This document shows, one piece after another, positions 45,085 through 56,493 of a stretch of 64,000 bases of DNA. The translations under genes and the position numbers were made by a program. The stretch lies in the NCBI GenBank assembly GCA_030685235.1, contig MU839151.1, forward strand, positions 124,001-188,000. Direction: 5' to 3'. The notes beneath the pieces were generated by a model that was not told where the DNA came from, did no database searches, and saw only the letters and a program-made list of their open reading frames with translations. Source of the stretch: Copromyces sp. CBS 386.78 (Eukaryota > Ascomycota > Sordariomycetes > Sordariales > Sordariaceae). Each line of letters opens with the position of its first letter. Position 1 is the stretch's first letter.

Positions 45085-46479
45085 TCACCCCTTAATCCCA
45101 TTATAAGCCACCAAATTCGGGCTCATCTCGCCCGCATCCCACACCTTGTTTGTAATCCCCAACGCCCTCAAACCTCTATGTGCCCCCAGCGAATCCCCAT
45201 ACGTCTCAGGATCCAGGCTCTTCAAGTACAGCGCCAAGCCCGCGACATGGGGGCTCGCCATGCTGGTCCCGCTCATCGTCATGGTGCGATTATTATCGCC
45301 CTCCTTCTTGCCAATGTAGCTGGACACGATATCCACTCCGGGGGCAAAGATATCGACGATGTTTCCGAAATTGGAGAAATAAGCACGCGTGTTCTTTCTG
45401 TCGATTGCTCCCACGCTGAAAGCGCGGATGGAGGAGGCGGGCGAGACCATGGCGGCTGGTTGGTTCTCGTTTCCGGCTGCGACCACCGTAAGAATGCCTT
45501 GGTCGAAGGCGGCGTCGACGATGGCGTTGAAGGCTTCGGAGCGGTCGCACCCGAGGGACATGTTGATTACCGAGTTCTTTTGACGCTTTTTGGCAATGAT
45601 GTCCTTGACGGCCCATTCGAAACCGTCCATTACGATGGTGTTGGCGGACTGTGAGCGGGGTTTTGTTAGCGGGTTTGGGCGGAAAAGGGCTGAAGGATGG
45701 GGGAAAAAAAGACGTACGCCGCCACCATGGAACACCTTGACGCAAATGACCGTCGCATTCTTAGCCACTCCGTACTTCCTACCGGCAATCGTGCCCGCGA
45801 CGTGCGTGCCGTGGCCGTCCATGTCAATGAATGACGAGTTGGGATAAGCGTTGTAGCCGAGATGTACGCGACCCTCAAAGTCGGCGTGTTCCTTCCAGCA
45901 TCCGGTGTCGACCACGTAAGCGTAGGTGCCGGCGCCGGCGGTGGAGTTGTAAACATAATCGGAGGAGGACTCGCCCTTGTGGGAGAGGTAGCCTAGGCCC
46001 CAGGGGGCTTGCTTTTGGGTGATGATGGAGGTTTCGGCGGAGTTAGAGACGACGTTGTCGTTGCGCTTGTAGAGGCGCCAGCTGTTGTCGGGCTCGATGG
46101 TTTGGACCTATGGGTTGGGGTGTTAGAGCTTGGTGTCCGGACGATCCAGGGGTCGGGCGCATGGCGGCTCAGTGAGACATACGCTCTCATCCCGCTGAAT
46201 GATCTTCAAAGTCTCCTCATCGAATTCTCCCGCATACGCCTTGAACTTGCTTCCTACACTCCACGCCTTGTGCACGCCGGCAGTGTCTCGTCGTGACAAA
46301 CTCCTGGAGTGCACGTCCTTCGCCCAGGTGAGGTGGCCTTCGAAATCGGCATGTGGTTTGAGCAGCACAATGTACTTTCGGGGGATCGGCTGCGTCTGGA
46401 CTTCGACAATGGGAGCGGCCCATGCTGCGGGAAGGATGATCGACGCCACGAAGAGCGCGACGTTCTTGAACCCGACCAT
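45085..46479 (-). CDS. Secreted subtilisin-like serine protease (proteinase K family, S8A)
   Basis: Three exons (46479-46183, 46107-45718, 45648-45085) give 416 residues; introns 75 and 69 bp. The layout is a signal peptide (MVGFKNVALFVASIILPAAW), then an I9 propeptide (KYIVLLKPHADFEGHLTWAK, ending near IIQRDESVQTIEPD), then the peptidase. The triad is Asp166 (YVVDTGC), His198 (GHGTHVAG) and Ser358 (SGTSMASPHVAG), with oxyanion Asn289 (VVAAGN). WKEHADFEGRVHLGYNA after the Asp box and YGVAKNATVICVKVF after the His box are typical of proteinase K-type enzymes. Synthesised as a zymogen and secreted or vacuolar. All catalytic residues are present. The RIP-degraded retrotransposon begins 240 bp upstream of its ATG. 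Confidence 0.96.
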
Positions 46480-46720
46480 ATTCGTTGTTGATCAGGATCC
46501 GGTAACCCAAAAAAAAGACGGAAAACAAGAGGATGAGAGTCTGAGAGAAACCGTTCACCGTCACCCTCTCCCGACTTTCGCGAAAACAGGCGGGACAAAG
46601 CGAGCTTTTAACAGGATCCAACAGGACCCACGCCGCCGCCAACCACGCTAGCGGCCAGCATCAGCCCTACCTCCTATGGAGCGTCCACGGTCCCCACTGT
46701 AGCGAAGCCAGGAATAGAAT
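46480..46720 (-). promoter_or_regulatory. Short promoter of the subtilase gene, cut by the retrotransposon
   Basis: Only 241 bp lie between the protease ATG and the copia insertion (target duplication AGAAT at 46716-46720). No TATA box seen. Confidence 0.4.
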
Positions 46721-46886
46721 TGTGATAATATGGGTCTGAAAGTAGGGGGTTCAACGTGGCTGTATTGTGTGTTCTCTGTTGTGCTGATCCGCACTTGGTT
46801 CGATATTTGGCATCTGGTATAAATCCCGTACTAATTTGCTCCTCAATCCCGTGACTATATACGTACATATCCCCTACCGTCTGATA
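46721..46886 (-). repeat. 3' LTR of the copia element
   Basis: 166 bp, TGTGATAATATGGG... to ...CCGTCTGATA on the plus strand, i.e. TA...CA in element sense (TG turned to TA by RIP). A purine-rich AAGGGGGT abuts it on the minus strand at 46887-46896, the likely polypurine tract. Confidence 0.93.
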
Positions 46887-47199
46887 TACCCCCTTAGATC
46901 TAGCGTACAAACCGTACTAGATCTACTTAGAAATGCCTTAAAATCCTTCTAGAATTGGCTAAAAATAATACTATTCCTAAATATAATCCCCAATTATTTC
47001 CTTTTATTACGGTAGCTTTCAAGCTATTATTCGTAAGAGCTATTAATAAATATACTCGCCGTTTTATTATTTATATCCTCCTTACTAGAGTCTTCTATAC
47101 CCTTAGGGCGCCCTATAATAATATTTCCGTTATTAAATTCCTACAATTGAATTAGTAGCCGCTATAACTCTATAAATCCTAATTATTCTAATAAAGTTA

Positions 47200-48150
47200 G
47201 ATAAATTGCGGGAGGGAGGTTCTTTATAAGCCCGTTAACGATCTATTCTTTAATCGGTACGTATATTATATTAATTAATTTCTTCTTTTATATTTACTTT
47301 AGCTAATATTTATATACGTTTACGTATTTAAACTTCGTAACGAGCTATATTCCCTTCTTTACGATAAAGCGGATTGTTTATTTATTATTGTACCCTATAG
47401 GAATCCCTTCCTAATTTGGGAAATTTAGCGTAAGTTCGTTAAATAGGCGGCGGGCGTAAATCGCCTCCTTAGTACTTTAATTTAAAGATAGTAGTTTAGC
47501 CTTTATTAATAAAGTTATAATAGTATTTTATTTATTAGTACGCTAGTCGATAGTGCCGCTTAGTAATTATATTACGAACGCTTATAAATTCTTACGATTA
47601 AAAGAGTTATTTATAAATAAAGAGTTAATTATAACGTAGAAGTCATAATAATCTTTATTATTTAATTAAAGGGCGAAATCTTGAATTATAAAAAAATAGA
47701 AGATTACTTAATTTATTATTATATAATAAATAAAATTAAAGTTAAAATTAAACCGAGCGAGTTTAAAGATTAGGAAGGCGACGTTTAGTTGCGATATAAT
47801 GGCGATATAGAGGATAGAGCCGATTTTTACTTAGTACGCGATAATTTCATATAGTATAGCGCTATTTTAATAGGGGAATAATTCCTCTTTAGTTATTAGG
47901 GTTGTATATAATTTTTTAATTCGTTTTACCTTATTAGTAATTTTCTAAATATATTTATATTAAGAGAGCTAGATTAACCTTTTTTCGTAGTCTCGAATAA
48001 CTTCGATACCTAGGAACTATTTTAATAGATCTCCGCTGGTTAATTAATATTTCTTCTCTATAGTAGTTATTACCCCTTTAATAATAGTAATCTCTTAATC
48101 CCTATACTTATAAATAATAATAATATCGTTAATATAAAAGAATAAAAAAA
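47200..48150 (-). pseudogene. Relic of copia pol: reverse transcriptase then RNase H
   Basis: Minus-strand reading gives FYINDIIIIYK (equivalent of the YxDD active-site strand, with the first Asp changed to Asn), IIKGVITTIEKKY, then stop codons where Gln and Trp are expected, and FLGIEVIRDYEKRL. Further on, fragments resembling the RNase H region (NNKQSALS, GLIKNL) occur around 47570-47200. Stops and frame damage make it non-functional. Confidence 0.8.
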
Positions 48151-51100
48151 TATTATTTTTAACGAAGATATTAAATTCTATAGGGAGAAGATTTATATTT
48201 ATAGTAATTAAGGTTCTAGTAAATTCTTGCTACTAGAAGAGAGGAAATTTCCGTAAACTATATAATATTTGTAATAACTGGAATACTTAGCCTTTCCTTA
48301 TATAATTAGAGGGAGGTTTTATATATATTAATTTATTAAATAATATATTTATAAACGCATTTTTTATATTATATTAAATTAAATCGAAGTTAAAATAGGC
48401 CGCTATCGCTATTAGGATATAAAATAATCTAATTATTAGAATCGTTATATACATTTTTCGTACGCTATTTTTAAGTTGCTAATTTCTACGTATAATTAAA
48501 CGTACTTTATACTTAAGGAAACGGCCGTCTTAATCGAATTTATAGATATATATCTATATTAAACCGAATATTTCGTTATTTCTAAATTCTTCGGCGCTAA
48601 CCTACTTCTAAGATTTAAAATCCTTATATTTATTTAAGTATTCCTTCTCTACTTCTTTAAAGAATTTTCTAAAAGAATAAAAGTTAAATTATCTATAATT
48701 ATTAGGAAGGGGTAGAAAGTTAGATTAATAGAGGGTTTTTAATATACCTTTTACTTTATAGCGATATACAAATTCCCTCGTTATCTTCAATTTAAAGTTA
48801 TAGCCGGGGTCGATTTCGATTCTACTCTTTCTTATTTCTTTTAAAAAGGTTTAATCTATAACCTTATTTCCCTAAATACTTATTAATCTATTCCTCCGTA
48901 CAGATATAAAGGATACGGCCTATATAAAGTACTAATTTATAATTAATTATAAATCTTTATTAAATTAAAAGAAGTCGGTTACTAGGAATACGGCTAGGCT
49001 TTTAGGAAGGGTTAGTAAATACCCTTCTTCCTTATTTTTTAAATTTAAAACTATATTTTAGAAATTTAACGACCTTTATACTAGTAATATTAATAAGGGT
49101 TCTTCTAAAGACCTTTATAGATTTTCTAAACCCGTTTACGGATTTCATATCCTAAATTCCTCTTCTTCCTTTAATATATTCGATTCGTTTAAAAAGCCTT
49201 AGGTAATAGGGCTAAGAATTCCCTCTTTAATAGTACTAAATTAGAAGAAATCTACTTATATAATATTTATTTAATAGAAATTTTTTAATTATATAGTTAA
49301 TTTTTTAAGGGAAATATTAAGGGTATTATAGATTTCTTTAATATTACTAAAGAATACTTTATTTTCGTTAAATATAACGTTTTATATAATAATAATAGTA
49401 TTCGTATATAAGTTCTAGATTCGGTAAATATTAATTGATTAATACCCTACTAAATACCTAATCTATATACGGTCTTTAAATTTTATAATTTTATTTTACT
49501 CCTTTATTACCTCTATAAAGAGGGTAAAAACTTTATAACTATAAATTTTAAAGTATATAATAGTTGGGGACGGATTTATTAATAGAACGATACTATTTTT
49601 AAATTAATAAAATATTTTAAATCTCTCCTTAGAGGATTTCTAATAATATTTAATTTTAAGAGTTAGGTTATATAAATACGTAGTTGCTTTAGTAATTTTT
49701 AGCTATAATTTATAAGGTAAATTCGTACCTGAATGTATTATTACCGCCTTAATTTTAATTATACCCCTTAAGCGTTTTATACCGCCGTTTTAAATTTGTG
49801 TATAAAGCGCTAAGGGTTTAATACTAATTCTTTTATTAGAAAACTAAATAGTAATCTTCTTACTATTCGTTATTTCATTATTATATTCGACGATACGAAG
49901 TATTATCTAGTATTTCGTTTATAAATTTATAAATAAAAATTCTAAATAGGCAATAATAGAATCCGCTTTTCGGTTATTTAAATAATATACTTAAATAAAC
50001 TTAAACTATCGATTTATAATTATTATTAAATTCGAATATTCTATATTACCGAATTTTATTTTTTTATATAAAAAGAAGTCGATAGCGAAATATAACCCGG
50101 GTCCTTCGAAGTAATCCCGAGCCTCCCTACGTACTTAACGCTTCAATTTGGCCTTTATATATAAATTGTAATAAATTAGATCTAGTCCCTTCAACCGAAC
50201 GCTATATACTTATTTAATAAATTTAGTAAAGGTATTAGGGCTAGGGTAATTAAATCGAAGATGCTAGCGGAAAGGATCTCCTTTTCGGGGCTTCTATTTA
50301 GAATAGTTAGAATATTATATAGTAAAAGAGGACTTATTAAGGCTATTATTCTATAAGGGAATATACTTTAATATAAATTAATTATAATAAAAGTAGATAT
50401 TATAAATTAGGGAGTTTATAAGGCTAGAATATAAATAACTATTTTTATAATCTTAGAAGATCTACTCCTCCTCGAATTTTTTTAAAGAAACGAAATTGTA
50501 AACTATATTTAATATTAATATAATATTAATAAAATATAAATTACAACCTCCTTTATCGTTTTAGACTATTAATATAATACTACTATATCCTTCAATAAAT
50601 ATACGTTTATTCCTAGCCTATATATAGTTATTAGGGTTTATAGAATTTAAATTATCGAATTAACTAACTTTATTAAAAATATAGATTATTATACCTAAAT
50701 CGAAGATCGTTAAATTTCTTAGTAGGTATATAGTACTATAGTAATCTATAGTAAGTACTAAGAAACTATTTTTACTAATTTAATAATTGAATTAATTTTT
50801 ATTATTTTTATTCGTTTATTTAAAGCGGTTAACGGCCTTTTTAAAGTATTTATCCTTTTTTAAATTCATTTCTACTTATTTCCGGATAATAGGGGATTCG
50901 ATTTAACTATTAAAAATTATTTATAGCTTTATATAATAGTATTATTCTAATTTATAGTTATAAAACTTATAGAATTTGTATAGGAATCGAGGTTTCTTTA
51001 ACGAGGGTAGGGACGAAGAGGAAATAAAAGCGCACTTATTTTTATTAATATTCTTTTTAGGAGCGGATTTCCTACTAATTATCTTTATAATCTTTCTCCG

Positions 51101-52077
51101 TCCTTCTACCCCCGGGCTAAATTATTTATCGTTATTAAGAACATCTTCCTTAGTAGGCTTATTACTTAATATAACCGCGAATATTATACTTTTAAACGGG
51201 GGGGCATAACCTTTTCTTTAAATAGCGTTCGCTATTACTATTTTACAAAAGTCCTTAATTATAATTTAGAAGGAGATTTAAAAATTAGGATCTTCCTCGA
51301 TCTTCTTATTATATTAAAATTAATAAATTTCTGCCTAATTATTATAGAGAGAAAATCTAATTATATTATAAAATTTTAAAAATTAAAAGTCGTCTTCGTT
51401 AGCGTTAGGGATTTACCGGGCAATATAGAGGGCTATAGCCAATTCCTACTAGAAAATTTAATTAAATTAATTATAGTTTCTTTTCGCAGAGGGTTTAAAA
51501 AAGTTAAAAAGGGTAGCCCTAATAAATTTTTTAGCTTTATAATTATTAAAGGAAATAGATTTAGAGAAGTTATTATACTATTTATATAACTTAATATATT
51601 AAATAAAGTTAGTCTTACAATATTAATTTCTAATAATTTCGGTTATCTATCGATTTAATATAATCTTTTTAATACCTAAGTCCGAAAGGGCCTTAATTTT
51701 AATACGCCAATCCTATTTTTCGGTTATATAGTTATAATAATTATATTTATAAAAGAAGCCGTAAATCCGCGCCACGTTAGAAAGTTTTCGTTCCCGGGTT
51801 CTACATTCGGCGGGAGTCTCCCCCTTAGGGGGTATACCCTAGTAATTAACAATATTAGGTTTTTCGGGGTTAATAAACTAGGGCACGCAGTTCGCTAGAT
51901 CGATATACTTCTAAAAGCCGAAATTTTAAACCTAGGAAATAAAAGCATCTTCCTACGCGGGCTAATTTTTAAGTACATTGAGTATAATATTATTATTGGA
52001 TTTAGTCGTAGAAAATATTATTATTTCAGTTTTCTAATTATTGAATTGCTAGCGATAATTTTAAACGATTGAATTAA

Positions 52078-52090
52078 TGAGACTCTTAAT
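52078..52090 (-). other. Primer-binding site complementary to tRNA-Lys(CUU) anticodon arm
   Basis: Directly next to the 5' LTR the plus strand reads TGAGACTCTTAAT, identical to nucleotides 27-39 of the tRNA-Lys gene at 61768-61840. In element sense the site is thus the complement of that tRNA segment, with the primer 3' end against the LTR. The match lies in the anticodon arm and not at the tRNA 3' end, which implies a half-tRNA primer. Confidence 0.75.
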
Positions 52091-52256
52091 TGTAATAATA
52101 TAGGTCTGAAAGTAGGGGGTTCAACGTGGCTATATTGTGTGTTCTCTGTTGTGCTGATCCGCACCTGGCTCGATATCTGGCATTTGGTATAAATCCCGCA
52201 CTGATCTGCTCCTCAATCCCGTGACTGTGTACGTGCATATCCCCTGCCGTCTGATA
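52091..52256 (-). repeat. 5' LTR of the copia element
   Basis: 166 bp, same length as the left copy and less mutated: at most differing sites it keeps C or G where the left LTR has T or A. Confidence 0.93.
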
Positions 52257-53586
52257 AGAATTCGCACTTTGCCTGTTGGGCCCGTAACGATGTGTGCTGG
52301 GATTGGGATGTGCCTGCCGGGCCCCTGGCCAGCAGCGTTGCAATAACCCAATCCTTCAATCACACAGCCCGAAAAGCCCAAAACAGGCTCAAACCGCCAT
52401 TCGCAAAACCAGCAGCCAAATGGCAATAGACACTTCTCTCCCGCAGGCTGCAGCATAAAAACAAACGGGGGGGTTGCGACAGCATTTTTCTGGGCGTAAT
52501 CGGCTTGGCAGTTGGAACAACTGCGGCCAGGCGGCGTGGAGGGGATAGCGCGCTTGTTGTTGGGTATGTACCGGCATCATCTCCATGGGTCTTTGAACCG
52601 AAAGCGAATGCCATCTCGCGACTCCCTAGCTTGCCCGTATTGCAAAGAGCCTCATCAGTTATCGAGAGTGAGAGATGGCCATCACTCGTTCTGGATGTCT
52701 TGAAACTGGATACTGAATGGAGTCACCATATTGTCGTCGGCGGATAAATCGGATGTAACGAAGTGGGCTTGAAGGGCTCCAAAGTGGGCGGTGTCGTGAA
52801 TCCGGATCCAGATCCCGGTGGTGCCTCCACTGAACTCAGTGGGCTTGGACGCTGGGCGTTGCTGGCATTGTCGTGTCTTGGCGGTCTTCAGCCTCTGCCG
52901 TAACAGGCGATAGCTTTTGAGTTGACAAGGAACGGAGAAAAAGCCGGGCATGAAAGTGGAAATGCTGACTGCCTCTGTCTCTGTGTGTTTCCCAAACTTC
53001 CCGATCCTCGCTGACAGTTCTGAAAAGAAGTGATGGGACTGGTCAGGATACTGGGGCAGCGAAATTAAGGGGATGGAGCAGATCTCGTCAGCAAACAAAA
53101 CAGTTTGGAAGAAATCAAGTGTTACGCGAGCTGTGGCTTGGGCGAACAGAGAAGATAATGGGTAAGTTGACAGGTAGAGAAGCTGTAGGCGCGGCTGTGC
53201 CACGTTTGGTGATCGATGGGCGAATCTGGTTGAGCGCAAAGGCTCCTACAAGAATCTTAGCCTATACCAGCATAAATCAGCTCAGGTTGTCCAATATTAT
53301 GTAGAGAGAAACCGACCAGGCAAGTGTCCAGGGCAAGAACGAGTCCCATGAAGAATCGAGACAGCCTCGAGGTGTTGGTGCTTCCTGCCGTCTACCGCCA
53401 ACGCAAGAAGGAACGGAAACACCGCCAAGCCCCTTCAACTCTCATCTTCCCTTACAGCAAGCTTCATATCCCATCGTTAAAGTTCACATAAGTTCACATG
53501 TGAAACGCGAGACGATTAGTAAGCACATCACCCTGATCAATCTACCACCGCATGTCCTGGTGGTTTGCTCCTCCAGAAAGCTACCC
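52257..53586. other. Region between the retrotransposon and the G-patch gene, no supported gene
   Basis: Base composition returns to normal. A minus-strand frame at 52682-53239 (185 codons) and smaller ones show no domain or splice evidence. Carries the 3' flank of the G-patch gene on the right. Confidence 0.45.
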
Positions 53587-56493
53587 CTACAAAACCAATT
53601 CCAAAAGCGCCTCCCACCCACTCTGCGGCTCCCTATAAATCTTGAGCGCATCCTGCCCCTTGACCTCCACAAACAGCACATCGTCCTTGAACCTAACCAA
53701 CACGCCACCTTTACCGTCTCCTCTCGCCGTGATCCGGTAATAAGGTCCATCCGCATGCATCTTCTTGCGCTCGGGGATGAACTGCAAGTCATTCTCCTGG
53801 CACCACTCCTCCAGCGCGTGTCGGAACGTGACTTCCTCCGGTGGCTTATTCTTTTCCGCTTTTGATGCTGCCGCTGCCTGGGCTTGGGTCTCCCGTTCGC
53901 GGTGTTTCTCGCGATGACGATGCTCACGGTCGTGCCTCGAAGACGAGGAAGAAGACTTGGACGAAGGCAAAGCGGGGCCTCGTTCAGGAGCTTTGAGTTC
54001 TGTCTTCGCGCGATCGCCCAGATCCAAAGCCCGCTCAATCATCTTCATGCCCTTTTCGAACTCGGCCGTGATGGACGGAAGCGATTTGATCTCCTCAGGG
54101 AACACCTGATCCTGCCACCACTCGAACCACTGGCCGATCTGCTCGTAATTCGCCGTGTCGAGGAGCAACCACTGATACAGCGCGTCATGCCACATGGGGA
54201 ACACCTCGGCGACGATGACCTCGCCCACCATGGAGGGGCGGATGACCTCGAGCCATTTGAACATGCCCTCGAGCATGTCCATGTACGGCTCCTGGTCGCG
54301 GGGGTCGACGCGGAAGTTCTTGCGCATGTACCGCGCCATGCTGGGGAGGACGTGGTTCATCACCAACGGACCCCACTGGTCTGATCCCCCGTGGGGGCGG
54401 AGGACTTCCTTCCATTGTTTGAGGCCGGGGATCACGCCGCGGTTGAATTCCCAGACTTCGATGAGCTGGCGGAACTTGCGCTTGACGTCGGCCACGAGAC
54501 CGGTCGAGCTCTTGGGGTCGAGGTGGGTAGCCGGTAGGTAGGGGAGCCAGGGGAAGATCCACCCGTGCGGAAGATTGGATGTGCTACTCTTCTTCTTGGG
54601 ATGCCATTTCTGAACGGCTTCTTCGAGTTTGCGGACGATGTCTTGGAGGAGCTGGGAGCGGACGAAGGTGGGGATTAGACCGTCCCAGGCTTCGAAGACG
54701 GCAATGAGTTGGTCGGGCTCACGGGCATCCCATACCCTTACGGCACTTGCCACAGCGGGAAGCCAGAGCTGGTACATCATGGTCTCGTAGGGGGTTGCGG
54801 TGGCCCGACGATGGGTATGCTTGGTCTTCTGGTCGAGGACGAGGAGCTTCTTGATGGATATGAGACCGTCGACAAAGCGTGGCTTGGGGTCCTCCAGTGG
54901 CTTCCAGATCTGTACGTACTCCCGGAGCGCAGGATAGATAGCGGCAACGGCAAGTAACGCGACCTCATCCTTGATCTGTGGCAGCATGGCATCAGAAAAA
55001 GCGTTGGAAGCACTCTGTAGACCGGACATTGTGCGTCGCAACTTGTAGTCTAGGTCCGCCTTTTTGTCGAACTCGCCGCTCTCGACAGGGGTAGAAAGCA
55101 CTTCGCAAAGACCCGTGATGGCCCTGTTCGCTTGTAGACTTTCTGTGAGCTCGTCCAGCTCCTGCTGCTCTTGCTTAAGCTGCAGGTCGGCGTATGCCTT
55201 GCGTTCCTGAAGGCTCTGCCATTCCTCCAGGATGGCCATAAAATCATTCTGGGCCCTTCTAACGAGCTTTCGAGATTCGGCCGCCTCGGTCGATTCGGCA
55301 GGGGTAGCGGTCCCGGTGGGCGTCATCAGTCCGGAAGACGTCGTGAGCATCTTCTTGCCAGGACCCGTCATGTCCAGAATGGGAGTAAATGCATCGGGAA
55401 TGTTCAGCCCCGGGGCAACCTTCTTGACCTCGTCCAAAGTCATGTACTTGGGCTTCTTGGGTCGCGGTGTGCTGCCAGCGCTGGCCGTACCACTTCCAAG
55501 TCCACCACCCAGTGACTTGGTCTTTCTGCGAGCGGCCTTCCTCTTTTTCTCCTCCTCTTCCGAATCTACCAGCTCTTCTCCACGCAAACGTGCTTGTCGC
55601 TTCTCCTCTTCACGTTCTTGTAGCGTCTTCTCCCTGACAGCACCCAGACCGGCACCCTGAGGCCGAAGGTTGGCCTCGATAATGACGTTGCGTCCCTGAC
55701 CTTCTTTACCGAGACCCTTGCCCTCTTGGTAGCCCATCTTGGCCATCATGCGGGCAGCGAAGGACATTTTGTTGGTTTTGGTCTTTCCACCTTTTGCCTG
55801 AGCAAAGGCGCTAGGTAGGGCGACGCGGCGTGTGGGAGGTTCATCATCATCGTTTACGAGGAGGGTCGGGGCTTTGGCCGAGGTCGGGGTGAATCCTGGA
55901 CCGAGGGGGTTCGACATGTTGATTGTTGACTTGACAAAGGATTGTTGTCGTGGCGGACTCTTCTCTTTCTGTTGTTGTGTCGGCGGTACCCAGGCCAGTC
56001 CTTGGCCACGTGTAGCTGCAGCGGCAGCACCTTTGAAGCCCAGGCCAACGCCTCGCGACTCTTCCTCCTCCTCTTCATCCGCCTCATCGTCCTCGGCAAT
56101 GGCAGTCTTCATCGATGGTCTCGCGTCATATTCGTCATCCTCACCCTCTTCATCATCGATCTCGTCTTCATCCTCGTCCGAGTTGGCTGGCTTGTTGTTG
56201 GCTGACGAGACAAAGCTGACGCCCTTTGTGCGGAGGTTCTTGCGCTTCCATCGGGGACCCTCGTCTTCGCTTTCGGAACCAAAGATACCGAGGGCAGCGT
56301 CCTCCTTTGCGTCGCGAACGGTCCTGCGTCTCTTTCGTGGGTTGAAATCGCCAAACTCGTCGTCGTGGGGATTGCGCGATGGCACTTGGAAGTCGTCGTT
56401 GTCGTCCGCGTCCGAATCCGAGGATGAGTAGTCGGCGGCGGTGGCTTTATTGAGTTTCGAGGGGTCGAAGTTGAGCCCGCCGAGGCCAGCCAT
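53587..56493 (-). CDS. G-patch splicing factor, TFIP11/Spp382(Ntr1) family
   Basis: Single-exon protein of 968 residues. Residues 1-150 are the acidic tuftelin-interacting N-terminal region (NFDPSKLNKATAADYSSSDS, GVGLGFKG). The G-patch is at about 243-290 (SFAARMMAKMGYQEGKGLGK, then PQGAGLGAV) and contacts the DEAH helicase Prp43. The centre is the helical GC-factor-like domain (QNDFMAILEEWQSL; WLPAVASAVRVWDAREPDQL; SLMV-type repeats such as YMRKNFRVDPRDQEPYMDML). A Ser/His/Arg-rich insert (SSSSSSRHDREHRHREKHRE) precedes the conserved end EEWCQENDLQFIPERKKMHA and LVRFKDDVLFVEVKG. The family directs spliceosome disassembly in the nucleus. Length and domain order are normal. Confidence 0.95.
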   Translation of the reverse strand: MAGLGGLNFDPSKLNKATAADYSSSDSDADDNDDFQVPSRNPHDDEFGDFNPRKRRRTVRDAKEDAALGIFGSESEDEGPRWKRKNLRTKGVSFVSSANNKPANSDEDEDEIDDEEGEDDEYDARPSMKTAIAEDDEADEEEEEESRGVGLGFKGAAAAATRGQGLAWVPPTQQQKEKSPPRQQSFVKSTINMSNPLGPGFTPTSAKAPTLLVNDDDEPPTRRVALPSAFAQAKGGKTKTNKMSFAARMMAKMGYQEGKGLGKEGQGRNVIIEANLRPQGAGLGAVREKTLQEREEEKRQARLRGEELVDSEEEEKKRKAARRKTKSLGGGLGSGTASAGSTPRPKKPKYMTLDEVKKVAPGLNIPDAFTPILDMTGPGKKMLTTSSGLMTPTGTATPAESTEAAESRKLVRRAQNDFMAILEEWQSLQERKAYADLQLKQEQQELDELTESLQANRAITGLCEVLSTPVESGEFDKKADLDYKLRRTMSGLQSASNAFSDAMLPQIKDEVALLAVAAIYPALREYVQIWKPLEDPKPRFVDGLISIKKLLVLDQKTKHTHRRATATPYETMMYQLWLPAVASAVRVWDAREPDQLIAVFEAWDGLIPTFVRSQLLQDIVRKLEEAVQKWHPKKKSSTSNLPHGWIFPWLPYLPATHLDPKSSTGLVADVKRKFRQLIEVWEFNRGVIPGLKQWKEVLRPHGGSDQWGPLVMNHVLPSMARYMRKNFRVDPRDQEPYMDMLEGMFKWLEVIRPSMVGEVIVAEVFPMWHDALYQWLLLDTANYEQIGQWFEWWQDQVFPEEIKSLPSITAEFEKGMKMIERALDLGDRAKTELKAPERGPALPSSKSSSSSSRHDREHRHREKHRERETQAQAAAASKAEKNKPPEEVTFRHALEEWCQENDLQFIPERKKMHADGPYYRITARGDGKGGVLVRFKDDVLFVEVKGQDALKIYREPQSGWEALLELVL

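Larger units (their letters stand above)
46721..52256 (-). mobile_element. Ty1/copia LTR retrotransposon, heavily RIP-mutated, complete ends
   Basis: A 5536-bp element with 166-bp LTRs (46721-46886 and 52091-52256) and the 5-bp target duplication AGAAT on both sides. The interior is extremely A+T-rich with stops in every frame. Read on the minus strand, remnants of reverse transcriptase (FYINDIIIIYK, then FLGIEVIRD; about 48150-47970) are followed by RNase H-like remnants (about 47570-47200) next to the left LTR. RT lying downstream toward the 3' end, together with the FLGIEV motif, is copia-like. In element orientation the right LTR is therefore the 5' LTR. Comparison of the LTRs shows 14 differences, all transitions, as RIP predicts. 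Confidence 0.95.

Noticed and set aside
46955..47155. Small plus-strand frame at the left of the A+T-rich block
   Set aside because: Antisense to the copia RNase H end, product of A+T bias.
50976..51209. Hydrophobic plus-strand frame inside the A+T-rich block
   Set aside because: Lies in the RIP-mutated copia interior on the non-coding strand; composition artefact.
52682..53239. Minus-strand 185-codon frame after the retrotransposon
   Set aside because: No domain, no good start context, no splice partners; kept only as unassigned DNA.
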